A stretch of 64,000 nucleotides of DNA. Source: Lepas anatifera (lineage: Eukaryota > Arthropoda > Thecostraca > Lepadidae). Each line of letters starts with the position of its first letter. The stretch's first letter is position 1. This document shows, piece by piece, positions 11,531 to 22,351 of this stretch. The notes beneath the pieces are model-generated. The model saw only the letters and a list, made by a program, of their open reading frames with translations. It searched no databases and was not told the DNA's origin. The stretch is taken from NCBI GenBank assembly GCA_034440635.1, contig JAOTON010000047.1, forward strand, positions 186,001 through 250,000, written 5' to 3'. The translations under genes and the position numbers were made by a program.

Positions 11531-11881
11531 TGTAGTGTCTGTGCATGACTTTAAAAGCATCAAAGCTGATGGCTCAAAGGTTAAAGGTATGTTTCAACGA
11601 TGCACATAAATTCCACTACATATTTCAAAGACAATAACAAACAGCAGCAAGATCAGGCCATGCTAACAGTATGAGAGTTCAAAGTGAACTGCCTTCCCAA
11701 GCTGTGGAATCATCCGACAATGGTTCACAATTCAAATCCTTCACCAAGTTTAGGAAATACATTTGACAAGGGTGCCAGAAAGCACCAGCATGAAAAGACT
11801 AAATTAATAAACCTCTGAAGAACACTTCAAACAACAAAGGAGAAGAAATAAATAAATCTCCAGAAACCTCTAGACACTACA
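11531..11881 (-). repeat. 5' LTR (351 bp), joined directly to integrase
   Basis: Complete LTR on the right side. Its inner edge (TGTAGTG at 11531 on the plus strand) meets integrase coding sequence without any PBS. The target duplication ATTAT follows at 11882. Confidence 0.85.
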
Positions 11882-12255
11882 ATTATCTCCCCCATCTTAT
11901 ACAGGAAACATTTGGACATCGCCAAGATGTTTAAAAATCGAAGCCTGGAGCGCTTGAGATTAAGGGTTTGCATAGCAATCCAATAAGGGAAAAGGCGTGG
12001 TCCTAGGTTTAATGAAGGATACATAGAATATACTAGGTGAACTGCATCTCACAGGCTACTGAGAGCAGGACCGTAAAAGGTTGACTAAACAATGCTACAG
12101 TATGTACACGTAGGGGAACTGCACCTTACAGCGGGCTGAGGGCAGGAACTTAAACATATATTCACAGCTGGTAAGAGCAAGGTCAAAACATGAACATCTT
12201 AACAGGTTAAGCGCTTATTAACCATTATTGGTATGTCTACCAATACATACATACA

Positions 12256-13107
12256 TGTCACGATATGATATTGTGGGACGGGCGCGCGCTGGCTGTGTTC
12301 GTGCGCGCGGGCGCGCGCTCCTGCATCGGAACATGGCGGCGGCGTTTGCGCGTCTGGTGCGGCAGCCGCGCCATGGTGTGGCTAGCGGTGGGCTGCCCTT
12401 GCCGCCTTCCTTTCGCCCTCACACTCATATTTGTTTGGGGATTAACAGTGTGGCAAACGCAGGTATAAGAGACGGGGCAGGGCATGCTCACATACAGAGC
12501 AAGCAAGCACCCAACGTGAGCCGAGACACATTGCATCATAAAAAGGCGGAGGGATACAATTTGGATCCAGCGTGCGTGCAAGTCTCCCATCCTCTCTTCC
12601 TCCCCAACCTCTCCTCTCGTCTAATCCACATAAGAGCGGCTCCAGGGACTGTCTTAATCCCCTTTTTAATGTTTGACTCCCCATATTATCTAACCTTACG
12701 GCTTTGACCTCCCAACGCTCACCGACCCTTACACAGAGTATAATCTGCGTTCAAAATTGCATATGTTCTATCCTAGTACACTTGATAAATTTCGCACATA
12801 GCTGAGAAATCCACTTATGGCTTCGATAACTTCCTAACTCTTGATACCTTGTATTTTTTAAGGGTCATCGGTCTTCGCCTAGGAATGTCGGCATCCCGGA
12901 AAATGTTCGTCGGTCTCAGCCTAGGAATGTCGGCGCCCCATCCCTGCAAACCCAGAGCACAAAAAGAGGGAAGGGCAGAGATGCAACACATATTTTATAC
13001 CACTCAGCGTGCCCACCTAACATTGAGCCATACACTATTGTCGTAACATCACCAGGGATGTCCTTACATTTAAAACACACTTTCTTTTGTTTGCGCCCCT
13101 GCAAACA
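12256..13107 (-). repeat. Candidate LTR downstream of the envelope pseudogene
   Basis: On the minus strand the stretch starts TGTTTGCAGGGGCGC just after a purine-rich run and ends CGTGACA. It contains a good TATA box (TATAAAA, 12993-12999). Near 12869-12939 a 42-bp-spaced duplication of CCTAGGAATGTCGGC is seen. It lies immediately 3' of the envelope gene, where an LTR is expected. No second copy is in the window, so the boundaries are a guess. The stretch 11887-12255 shows nothing recognisable. Confidence 0.35.
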
Positions 13108-13131
13108 TGTCCCTTCGCCTTTCCTAATTTT

Positions 13132-14629
13132 TCAAGCTGGAGCACTTCGTCTTGTAAAGCGCGATGAGCTGCTTCGAGGATGGTTAGTCGAGCAGTCATT
13201 GCCTCGATGGCGCCCGGATCTGAATCGCGGCACGGTGGCGTCGCGGAGGTCTGGGTGGGCCGTGGTCTGTAGGTTGTGCGGGAGCCTGGTCCTCTTCCGC
13301 TTGGCGCGGCAGAGATAGATACCTAGCACGATGAGTCTAATCGTACTTACCGTCCCTAGCGTGGGCGAGCCGTGCATTGGGGCTAGCGACCAGCTAGTTC
13401 CTTGCCCGTCTAAGGCGAAGTTGCCAGATTTTAGGCTTCTGGCGATATCTTTGGGAGTGCTATTGATGAGTTCCTCGTCCGTGATGTCGTCCAGCATGGC
13501 AAGGGGAGGTAGGATATTCTCCCTTTTGCGATATCCACGAGGTGGGGCTGGATGAGACTTGGGAGGGCTATTGTAAGATTTTGCGGCATCTGAAAATCTG
13601 TAGTCGGGTTCTTAATGTATTTTTCTGCCAATTAAGTGGCGCGGAAAAATGGGGTACTAGTCGCGGCGCACGTTGGTGGAAGGATTAATGACCCCGCTCA
13701 TTGGGGCCGAAGGTTACTGCTGGCACCCTGCGTGTCGGCGGGTAGGTGACCGCCAGCGTTTCCGCTTCAGGAAACATGCAGAGCCGCCTATCACGTGTCA
13801 CCTTCGTCAGTGAAGCCTCAGGGCGTCCCACTCTTCTCGGGCGGATGTCTCGCACTCGCTCTGTATCGCCTCGAAATGCGTGGAACAAGCATCCCCCTTC
13901 TACCCGGCGTATACCCACGCTGAAGCCCGGGCATAGTAGAACACCCGCTACCATCTGGCATTGCCCAAATTTGACGTTCCCGTATTTCGACGTGCTTTTG
14001 CCGGTCAGCTGAAATCAGAAGGTGTGACTCGCGCAACGCCGTGGTGATCACTATGGGCCGTTCCGCCCACCAGATGGGCACGGCAATCGCGCGATGAACG
14101 AAAAACTGTTCTAGAACCGTGGGACATGAGGGGATTTCGACATGGGCTTCCCATCCGTCGTGGAGAGGAACCGATGTGGTCTTCAAAGCTTTGTACAGTT
14201 CATTCATACGTGCTTTTTCCGGAAGAGCTTGCGACCATTCTCGCGGAAGGTTGTCTTGTACCTCCCGTAGGGCAGCACGAAGCAGCTTGAGTGAAAGCAG
14301 ATCGGCCGTAAGCTCACCGCGCTGCAGCTGCTCGATTTGACGCATAGCAGGTGCGCGTGGTGACAGTACGCAGAAACCGCCGAAGTGGTCGTACGGATGG
14401 CGGCTCTAACGGTCCGGGCTACGGCTGATTCTCGTTGGGTCATCGAGATCATTTCCCGGTCACGGGAGATTCTCTCGGTGATTAGGCGTGCCAGTCTGTT
14501 TGTTCTTTTAACCAAGCAGTCAACTTGCGTTCGTTGAGTTGATAGTAGGGTGTTTGCGTTAGCAAACAAGCTTCGATCTTTTATTCTTTTGGTTGAATAT
14601 AGCTTTTGACGATTCTCATATATCAGCAA
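13132..14629 (-). pseudogene. env: Retroelement F-like envelope gene, broken
   Basis: Several minus-strand frames, read in order from 14629 to 13132, resemble the envelope (fusion F-like glycoprotein) of errantivirus or BEL-type retroelements. There is an N-terminal helical region rich in Arg and Thr (14204-14629), then an extracellular part with conserved Cys and Trp-containing blocks (13818-14345), a further part one frame over (13685-13954), and a C-terminal hydrophobic span with a basic stop-transfer end (about 13300-13360). At least three frame changes and a stop at 13685 break it, so no envelope is made. No pol of the same element is recognisable upstream. Family assignment rests on overall pattern only. 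Confidence 0.5.
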
Positions 14630-14908
14630 GAATTTTGGTTCTGATGGGAGGTATCCAAGAGAGAGGTTGTGATGTCGATGAGGGACTTAATAGGGAAATA
14701 ATCGAAAAACATCATATACATGCATTGTATGTAGGAGGGGTACGAAGAACATTAAGTGGTAACCGTTAGATATTTGTATTGCTTTCGGTTTTGCCATTTT
14801 AACTATTTATTTGCCGAGTCGTATAGAAGTGCAAAGTTACTAGGTTAATTTTAGGAATTACTGTATCAAAGTTCTGACCGGCCAACAGTGCAGATCTGCA
14901 CTATACAT

Positions 14909-14968
14909 GACACACAACACACACACACCCACACATACACAGCGATACACACTTACATACACACGCAA
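14909..14968. repeat. CA-rich microsatellite
   Basis: Imperfect (CA)n with TACACA interruptions. The rest of 14630-15657 has no supported gene; 15350-15650 is a pyrimidine-rich stretch. Confidence 0.85.
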
Positions 14969-15657
14969 ACAAATGTATCCAAAAGAAACAAACAAACGTT
15001 ATACTATAGTCGATTTGAGGGTAGTCAAAAAAAGCAAGCGCGATTAAGGCGTGATTTGACAGGCGCAATGGTTCCACGCTTAGATCTATTTTTTGGTCTA
15101 CCACGTTTTTGGTTTTGACGGGTTTTTGAGTCACATTTTTTTATTAAAGTCCCGTGCCCTGGGATGGCGTTCACCTTTTTCTTTGGAAAGGGGCTCATTT
15201 TCGGTCCGGGGAAAGGGATTGATCCGGAGGAGGATTTCTCCAAGGGAGCTTACATAGCTGGCTAACCAGAGTTTCTTTCCGACTTAGCTTTTGTTTTGCT
15301 TCCTGCCCTTTGGCTCCCTTCGTTCAGAACGTTCTCTTTTCTGCGTTGAAGACCTGCGCGATCTGCTTCCAGCTCTCTCCCATCTCGACTACTTGTTCAT
15401 CCTCGTTCCTTCTGTCTTTTTCCTGCATCTCGAATTCTTCAGTTCCGAATTTTCACGCCCAACTTAATTTATCTCTCTTCCCATCTGACGTTTCCATCCA
15501 CTTCATCCATTGTCCGTTTCCTGCCTCTTGATTTCCCCTGCCTCCACTGTTCTTCTCTCCAACCACTTCCGGCATTTTCACCCCTCCTCACCCGACTGTC
15601 TCTTCTGTTACGCCTGCTCCTTCTGTCCCGATTGTCATCCTCTTCCTGATTCAACTC

Positions 15658-16900
15658 ACTTCTGTTGTATCCGCCGGGAACGCCTTTTGAAATCGGCAGT
15701 CACTGCTTCATATCGCCGCTCCAACACCCGCAGATACACCGGAAGTCCTGTTCGAATAGTGTGTATATTTTTTCCTCCTTCTCTCTCTCGATCATGCCCG
15801 AAATAAACAACCGGCCAGCGAAGTTGTCCCCACACTATCGACAGCTGACTGGCCGCCGGAGCACCTGTCACGTGACCAGTAACACGACACTTATTTTCCG
15901 TTGCTGAGTCACGTGACTCACACCCTACCGAGGAATGGAAATCCGCTGCCAATGGCGGAACACAATACACTCCCCACTAGAAAACTAGACCCCTAGTCAG
16001 GCGAGTAACGCCTTGGCGCACGACGCACGCGCGCACTTCTACGAGCCGTAGACTCAGGGCTTTGAGGTGGGAGCGTGGTAGGCTCTGGTACCTGAGGAGT
16101 CCGAGAATGTACCGGAGTACTGGGTTCTGGTACCTGAGGTACCGGGTATCCGGCTCCCCACTGTGGGAGATCCCATCAGATCGCGGGGTTGAGGCTGGAG
16201 TCGTCTACAGGTAGGACTCCCCTCTGGCTGAGACAAGCCTACGGGCATGCACACGCTGCCCGTCTATTAACCTGTAACTAACGGGTCCAGTCTGCCGTTC
16301 AACCCGTTTCGGGTCCCCTAGACCCGACCTTTGACCCCGGCGCTCGAACTCTTACGAACTCACCTGCCTTCCACACTGGAAGTCTCCGCACTCCGCGGTC
16401 GTACTGGGCGCATAGTGCGCCTGGTATTTACTGACCTTTTCCCGCAGCATGTCGTCGTCTGCCGCTTTACCGGGTAAGGCGTTCAGGGCTGTTCTCATTT
16501 CTCGGCCGTGCAGCGCCTGAAATGGCGACACGCCCGTGGCGGGATGCGGCGTAGCGCGATATCCCTGAAGGAAGGTCCTCATGTACGTCTCTAAAGACTG
16601 GCCTGCTAGCCTTGCGCTGCGCATCGCCTCCTTGACGGTACGGTTTAACCGCTCGACCATACCGCATGTCTGTGGTGAATAGGGAGAACTGCGGATATGT
16701 CTAACCCCGACAGACCGAAGGAATGATTGAAACTCCCGGGAACAGAACTGGCTACCATTGTGCGCCGGGGATATCACAGTCACACGTGAGCACCTGACAC
16801 GTGACCAGTAACACGACACTTATTTTCCGTTGCTGAGTCACGTGACTCCACCCTACTGAGGAATGGAAATCCGCTGCCAATAGCGGAACACAACAACTTC
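15658..16900 (-). mobile_element. Second truncated LTR element: LTR-integrase-partial LTR with TSD ACTTC
   Basis: The left LTR spans 15663-15967, starting TGTTGTATCCGCC and ending GGCGGAACACAATA. It is followed by a polypurine tract on the minus strand (CTAGTGGGGAGTG, 15968-15980). A partial right copy spans 16788-16895 and matches the last 109 bp of the left LTR. The 5-bp duplication ACTTC flanks the whole (15658-15662 and 16896-16900). Between the LTRs is only the second half of integrase. LTR sequence and TSD differ from the 10-12 kb element, so this is an independent insertion. Confidence 0.8.
16352..16787 (-). pseudogene. Ty3/gypsy integrase, second half
   Basis: The frame runs from inside the partial right LTR into VISPAHNGSQF, where the DNG motif of the second catalytic Asp should be; here Asp is replaced by His. 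It continues through the block GMVERLNRTVKEAM, which carries the catalytic Glu, and the HGREMRTAL region typical of Ty3 integrases, to a stop at 16352. The catalytic change and the missing N-terminal half make it inactive. Confidence 0.75.
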
Positions 16901-16977
16901 CGATCTATCCGCCACTTCCAGCGACTCTCTTGCTTTTCTCGATGGTACCCCTCCTGCCTTCCGTTCACGCGCGAAGA

Positions 16978-17736
16978 CGCTATTTTGTGCGGACTACGCC
17001 CTGGTTACCAGCGTGCGCGTTCCGGAGGACGCGCGAGCGCAACACTGAAGGCGGCACCAACCAACCGGTCGCCGCGGAACAGCAGAGGGCCACGACTCGA
17101 CAGCTCGTGGCGGACGGGATAGCAGTCTGCTGCCAGCGCGTCGGCATCGCCAAGCCGGCGCGGCCACTGGCCACCCACATACTGGTGCACGGCTTCTAAG
17201 TACTTATCAGCCTCAGAAGCTTCCTTGAACTCGGCTTCCGGCACTGCAGCAGCCTCCGTGAGCGCCGCTATTGGGACGTCATCATCGTCCAGCCACTGTG
17301 ACTCGGCTACCGGCAGACGTTACAGGCCGTCGGCCACCGGGTTGTGGCTGGACTTTATACAGCACGTCGAACGTGGACTCTAACAGTCTGGCCTCCCAGC
17401 GGACCACACGGCGGCCCACCCTGTTGGAGCACTTGGGCCCGAATATTGTGCATAGGGCCTGGTGGTCGGTGCGGAGGGTGAACCGACGACCCCACAGGTA
17501 GTTACGCCACTTCACACATCCCCAGCCACAGGCTAGGGCTTCCCTTCTCCACGACGGAGTAGTTCCGCTCCGCGGAACTGACCGCCTTAGAGGCGTAGGC
17601 AATGACGTGGCTGTGGCCAGAGGCGTCCGTCTGGCTGAGGCACGCCCCACAGCCGACATCACTGGCGTCCGTGGTAAGGACTGTTTGACATGACGCGTCA
17701 AACGTCGCCAGCGTCGGCGCCTGCCGGATCGCAGAC
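16978..17736 (-). pseudogene. pol: Ty3/gypsy RNase H and integrase zinc-module region
   Basis: Minus-strand fragments carry the RNase H start (TVLTTDASDVGCGACLSQ), the SAERNYSVVEKGSPSLW block with its catalytic Glu, LRTDHQALC with a catalytic Asp, then a linker, the FRGDRL block, and AHAGNQGVVRTK of the integrase HHCC module. The frame changes near 17500 and a stop follows the VRTK block at about 16978. It continues the RT at 18656-19500 but is separated from it by the TTAA element at 17737-18655. The integrase core that should follow is missing. Confidence 0.8.
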
Positions 17737-18655
17737 TTAACACCCGCACTGGAGGGGTCTGGCACTAACGCGCACTGGAGGGGGCCTGGTATGCCCCCAC
17801 TAAGATCTCGGAAACTAAGAGGGTTAGAAAAACGCCACTTGGTAGGTGGGTGGGGGCTATGGTGATCTACATGATGACTAATTTTCATTGACCTAGGTCA
17901 ATATCTTCAAGGTCAAACGAGGTCGTAAAGGTCAAATATTGGCCATGCTGGGATCGATTGGTAAATGCTGTGATTATGCAGGAAAATGGCGGGAATAAGC
18001 TAAAAGCGGACAAGGTTCATAGAGAAGAGGTCTCAAAGAGGCTTCCCCACAACTTTTGGGTCAAGGTCATTCAAGGTCATTGACCTTTAAGGTCACCATA
18101 TGGTATACTACTTATTATTTACACTTTGACTAACACTGTAGCCACTGTTTGGCGGAAATGAGGATTGACCTTTCCAATGACCTTTGACCTTGACCTTTGA
18201 CCTTGACCTTTGTATTGGGGTACCCTACCGATGACGTCATAGCATAATATATGTCAGACGGGGTAACGTCATTTGACCGGACGCACAGTAGTCAGTGACC
18301 TTGAAAGTGAAGATATGACCTTGACCTGTGACCTTTGACCTTGACCTTGACTTGCATGTGAAGTGACCTTGACATATAGTCCCGCTTATATGACGTTATG
18401 ACGTCACCACTGGTCTTCAATGCAAGTTAACTGGTCCGACCGCGCGTTTACGGCGATCTCAAAATGCAGGTCTGACTTTGAAAGTCCTATAAGTCAAAAA
18501 ATTTCGGACGATTTTCAAAAAGTCTTCACCAATCGACGCGCTATTAAATTCTGTTAAATGTGGCCACGTTTCGTTTTTCGGCTACAAGCGGTTCCCCGGC
18601 CACCTCGGAAAAACGGGTGGGGGGCCTCCGAGGCCCCCTCCAGTGCGCGTGTTAA
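17737..18655. mobile_element. TTAA-ended, AGGTCA-rich element E2, inserted in Ty3 pol
   Basis: The ends are TTAACACCCGCACTGGAGGG and, inverted, TTAACACGCGCACTGGAGGG. The element is 919 bp with TTAA at each border. It is non-coding. The interior (17890-18365) is packed with TGACCT/AGGTCA half-sites, including roughly ten TGACCTTGA or TCAAGGTCA octamer-plus-one sites. It interrupts the RT/RNase H boundary of a Ty3 element. If one TTAA is counted, the pol frame is continuous across the flanks. Confidence 0.85.
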
Positions 18656-19500
18656 TGCGGCGGAACGTGTCGGAAAGATCCGACGACCACATGAACTTGT
18701 TTGCGCTAAGGTCCGCCCGGAGCGGTTCTTCTAGGTCCCCGAACCGCGGCAGGAACCGAGCGTGGTAGCTCACGGAGCCCAGGAAGGCGCGGAGGCCCTT
18801 CTCGTCCTGAGGCTCCGGTGCGCCCAGAAGCGGTTGGATCCGCTCTGGGTCGATCTGGACGCTACCTGCTGAGATACGATATCCAAGGAACGAGATCTCT
18901 GTCAGACCCCGGGCCGACTTCTCCCAGTTGACACACTGTGGGAGCGAAATTTTGTGAGAACTTCATTCAGCTGGCGATCGTGCTGCTCTCTCGTGGGTGC
19001 GTGACAGACCACGTCATCGAGGTAGATTTCAACTCCCTCGATCCCCTCGAGCATTGAAGTTATCACCTGCTGAAACAGGGAACCAGCGCTAGCCAACCCG
19101 AAGTTGACTCTGCGGAACCTGTACAGGCCCTGGTGGCTCACACAACAGGTCAGGTCCCGGCTAGCGGGATGCAGCTCTAACTGATGATAGGCATCCTTCA
19201 GGTCTAGCCTGCTAAACACTCACGAGATGTTCAGGCGGTCCAGAACATCCTCAATCCGAGGGAGAGGGTAACCATCATTGACGGCACACTTGTTCACCTG
19301 GCGCATGTCTACACACAACCGCACCCTGCCATTCCTCTTCCTGCCCACTACCAGAGGAGACACACACTTAGAGGCACTCACCTTCTCAATGATGCCCTCC
19401 TTCTCGAGCTGGTTGATTATGCCACTCACCTCATCCACAACTGCGAGAGGCAGCCTGCGAAGGGTTGTCTCACTGGAGGGATGAGGGATGCCCGCGTGAG
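18656..19500 (-). pseudogene. pol: Ty3/gypsy reverse transcriptase
   Basis: Minus-strand RT blocks appear in order. NQLEKEGIIEKVSASKCVSP and VRLCVDMRQVNK are the fingers. SRLDLKDAYHQLEL carries the first catalytic Asp, and FGLASAGSLFQQ follows. YLDDVV is the catalytic YxDD box, and the thumb (SYHARFLPRFGDL) is at 18662-18773. A stop at about 19220 lies just before SRLDL, and a frameshift lies near 18915-18940. RT copies the element RNA into DNA in the cytoplasm; this copy is dead. The PBS is only about 10-20 bp upstream, so gag and protease have been lost. Confidence 0.85.
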
Positions 19501-19505
19501 TTTGA

Positions 19506-19525
19506 GTATCATCCTGGTCGCCAAT
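19506..19525 (-). other. Primer binding site of the Ty3 element
   Basis: On the minus strand, immediately after the LTR end, the sequence ATTGGCGACCAGGATGATAC resembles the TGGCGACC-type PBS of many gypsy elements. Which tRNA is used was not determined. Confidence 0.55.
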
Positions 19526-20088
19526 TGTTGTGTCGCTCCTTGCTTCGCGGCATTTACTCTAAACCAAAACTGGTTGCCGAGTTGTATTCTACTGGCGAAG
19601 GAAACCGGTTAACACAACAACACCGTGTCTTTACATGGCATCGAGAGCGCGCCCACCGGAAACACGCTGTCCCAAAACGTTCAAAAGGTGGGCCAGAAAA
19701 CCACTGGCGAGACAGAGACGGCGAGTTATCATCAGAAGCAAAATAACTCGTCTTTACTTGGCCTAATAAATCATGTTAAACCGAACGAATATTTTAGTGG
19801 CAAACACTCTTCGCAAGGTACGCTCCTGACACTAAGGACTTATTCTCACTCGTACATCTGAACTAGCGTACCAACACTGTCCCAGTTGTTTACCGCGCGG
19901 AATAATATGGTACGGCACTTACGGCGCAGCGGGGACAAAACACCTTCCGCGGCCGGCTACAGTGTCCCAACGTAGCCCCAGGCTATAAATAACAGACTAC
20001 GATCGCAGCGCCGTTGGCGTCTCTAACGCCGCAGGCTGCTGCGAGTCAAACCCGCCGGAGGCTAAGTTCTATTGAGCCCGACCCAACA
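19526..20088 (-). repeat. 5' LTR of the Ty3 element (563 bp)
   Basis: The plus-strand ends are TGTTGTGTCG and CGACCCAACA, which are near-perfect inverted termini. The PBS lies on its internal side. The matching 3' LTR is not in the window, and this sequence is unrelated to the other two LTRs here. Confidence 0.65.
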
Positions 20089-20344
20089 ACCATCAAAGAC
20101 CAAAAAGGTACAACAATGTCCCTGTGGCTACTACTTATTACAAATACAATGTTTACGTTTAGTTGGTGCTAGTTACACGTGTTGCTACCAAAGAAGTCAT
20201 TACAAATTTGTTGGATTCGCACATGTTGTTAACAATTGCAAATTTTGAGCAAATGCTATAAAACATCAGCATGAAGGGAATTTCACAAACAAGAACATAA
20301 CCCATTGCAGAAGTATACAACTGAATTCAGAAATTGTATGGATA

Positions 20345-20510
20345 CTATATTTTTCTCAAACAATCCTCACATGCAGATAGCCACTCTCCTTCTTCATCAT
20401 CAGTGGACACTTCTTCCTCAGTGTCTTCTGAGAAGTCAGGCAGATTTTCTTCTCCTATTTCAGGCAAAGCTTCCACCTCCACATGCCTAGCATTGTCTCC
20501 ACGTTCAGAT
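20345..20510 (-). CDS. Terminal coding exon of an unrecognised gene
   Basis: The acceptor TTTGATCCCCAG precedes 20510 and the stop is at 20345. The 55-residue tail is highly acidic (LPDFSEDTEEEVSTDDEEGE) and ends CEDCLRKI. It enters in phase 2, which matches the phase-2 donor of the exon at 22228-22351, so the two join in frame. The surrounding DNA is AT-rich intron-like sequence. No domain is recognised. Confidence 0.5.
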
Positions 20511-20932
20511 CTGGGGATCAAACACAATAACGTCACACACCAAACTAGCTCCTGATAATACATACTAATGCTTAGAATAATTGGCATGCAACTTATATAT
20601 TAATTCAAACTTTGTTTAATCCAGATACACAAAATAAACTTGACATATTTTGCTCCAGAGATATAAGGCATTCCAAGAGCCTTTTTCCCTGAGCTGCAAC
20701 TAACTAATCCATGTTAAAGCGTGACATTAGCCACAGGTCGGAAAAGATGATATATTTAACACCTGCTCAATTTCCTAGGCTGAGTGTAATCCTTTAAATG
20801 AACATTGTCACAAAAATAAATTCGACAAATCCAAGGATATGATACCTATAATTGTTTCCAACCTATGATGACAAAATCACGGCATATATAACTTAAAAAT
20901 GTAGTACTGACCCATTCAGTGTATCCTCACTT

Positions 20933-20990
20933 CCTTCCTTCCTTGACTTCCTTTCCTTCACTTCCTTGAGTCACTTCCTTGACGAACTGG
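20933..20990. repeat. CTTC-rich low-complexity tract
   Basis: Imperfect CTTC/CTTGA repeats. Nothing coding is seen in the neighbouring 20590-21390. Confidence 0.6.
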
Positions 20991-21397
20991 ATGAGCTTGG
21001 ATGCTGCATTGTGCTACTAAGTCAGGGCTATCTGCGTTCAACAACCCTTGAGACTCGGTCTCATTGAAATGTCGACGCAACGTATTGCGAGGGATTTCCT
21101 CCTGTGATCCAGGCTCCAGAAACACCTAAAACCTGTTTTGACTCACGTTCACTAGCCATTTCTCCTCACGTGGATATTGAGAGATGCGAGAATGTTGTAT
21201 CGACTAGGTACCTATAGGGTATGTGTTAATGGATATAAACCACAGAGGGTGTTCCAGCATAGATCAGCCAGGCACCACCTAGATTTTACATACCATAGTC
21301 ACATATTTCGTTTTATACTTCGTACACAGGGTTGTCAGGGGCGTAGAATTCGGATTTGGATTATTTCTATGAATAAAGCTCTAGCGTCGTCTGTTGT

Positions 21398-21576
21398 CAG
21401 TGACGGTTCTAGGATTTCAGTAAGGGGGAGGCAATCTGCCGCCCAAAGGGCGGCAAATCGTCGCATCCTCTTGGGGAAGCGGTGATTTTTTGGGGCGCCA
21501 TTCCGTCCTCAAAGGAGCGCTTCTCGGGTCTAAGGTGGGTGGCTGCCCCCTTCGCCCCCTTAGGATCCGTCCTTGG
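21398..21576. mobile_element. Short MITE with CAGTGACGG/CCGTCCTTGG ends
   Basis: The ends CAGTGACGGTTCTAGGAT and ATCCGTCCTTGG are imperfect inverted repeats of the widespread animal CAGTGGCGGATCTAG type. About 180 bp, G/C-homopolymer-rich, non-coding. Similar ends occur at 54310 and 63887. Confidence 0.5.
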
Positions 21577-22227
21577 TTAATGCACCACAACTGAAACATA
21601 GAAGGAAATAGCTGAGAGGAATTGTTTCTTCCACCAGTGTGCATTTCCCTCTAGAATTTTCTACATCCTGTTCTTCTGAGGCACCATGGACCACCTTCCG
21701 CCTTTGAAGGAGTGCTTTCAGTCGCTCTTTCGCGCCCCGCGGCACACCTTTCTGGGACTGCCCCTTAGATTTTGCCCCAAGTTGTGGCAACGGAAGACAA
21801 TAGAAACTATGTTTTGATTGTTGCTCAGATAAACCACAAATATATGCTTAGATTCCATGGCAAAAGATAGTGATTGATATATTCAATGTATCTGCAGCTT
21901 AGTATCATCAATGTATTCACACTGAGAAAATAAGGTTGTTACTGATATAAACTTATCACAGCTATGATTGGCCTTCACTTATATTACTCCCATTAAAACT
22001 GTTTGTCTTGTAAATCGCCATTCAGCAATGAAATTCATTCACAAACAGATACAAAAGGAAGATAAAGCAGCCCAGATATGACGAGGAAATATTATATTTT
22101 GTAGATCAGTTCAAATAATAACATCAAATGATGCGTCTAAATTGAAAGCATCCAACAAATATATACCTATGAAGATATGTTTAACTCATACCACAAATAA
22201 ATTGTTCAAAGATTACTACGTGCTTAC

Positions 22228-22351
22228 CTCCACATCAAACTGAGTTTTCTCATCACTAGACTGTGATGTTGTTTCTCTGTCAGCAACCTCCCACGTGTTG
22301 GGGACTGGAATTCTTTTAGTTTGATGGCCTCCTCCAGCTCCTCCTTGGTTT
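22228..22351 (-). CDS. Internal exon of an unrecognised gene
   Basis: The acceptor TTTTTTTCTGTGTCAG and donor GAG|GTAAGC are both strong. The 124-nt exon enters in phase 1 and leaves in phase 2, encoding a charged helix (TKEELEEAIKLKEFQSPTRG) followed by a basic segment. It splices in frame to the acidic terminal exon 1.7 kb downstream. Its upstream partner must end in phase 1; none is certain. The BEN-like gene at 40.5-41.3 kb is a candidate 5' part, but its second exon ends in phase 0, so at least one more exon would be needed. Confidence 0.5.

Larger units (their letters stand above)
10095..11881 (-). mobile_element. Truncated LTR retrotransposon: LTR-integrase-LTR with TSD
   Basis: Two 351-bp direct repeats (10095-10445 and 11531-11881) begin TGTAGTGTCT and end AGACACTACA. 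They are flanked by the 5-bp duplication ATTAT (10090-10094 and 11882-11886). By eye they differ at about eight positions. Only 1,085 bp lie between them: a polypurine tract and the last half of pol. The PBS, gag, protease, RT, RNase H and the first half of integrase are missing. The orientation is minus, judged by the integrase and the polypurine tract. Confidence 0.85.

Noticed and set aside
11882..11910. Second polypurine tract right of the 5' LTR, suggesting another element
   Set aside because: The purine-rich run is outside the perfect ATTAT target duplication, so it belongs to the target site.
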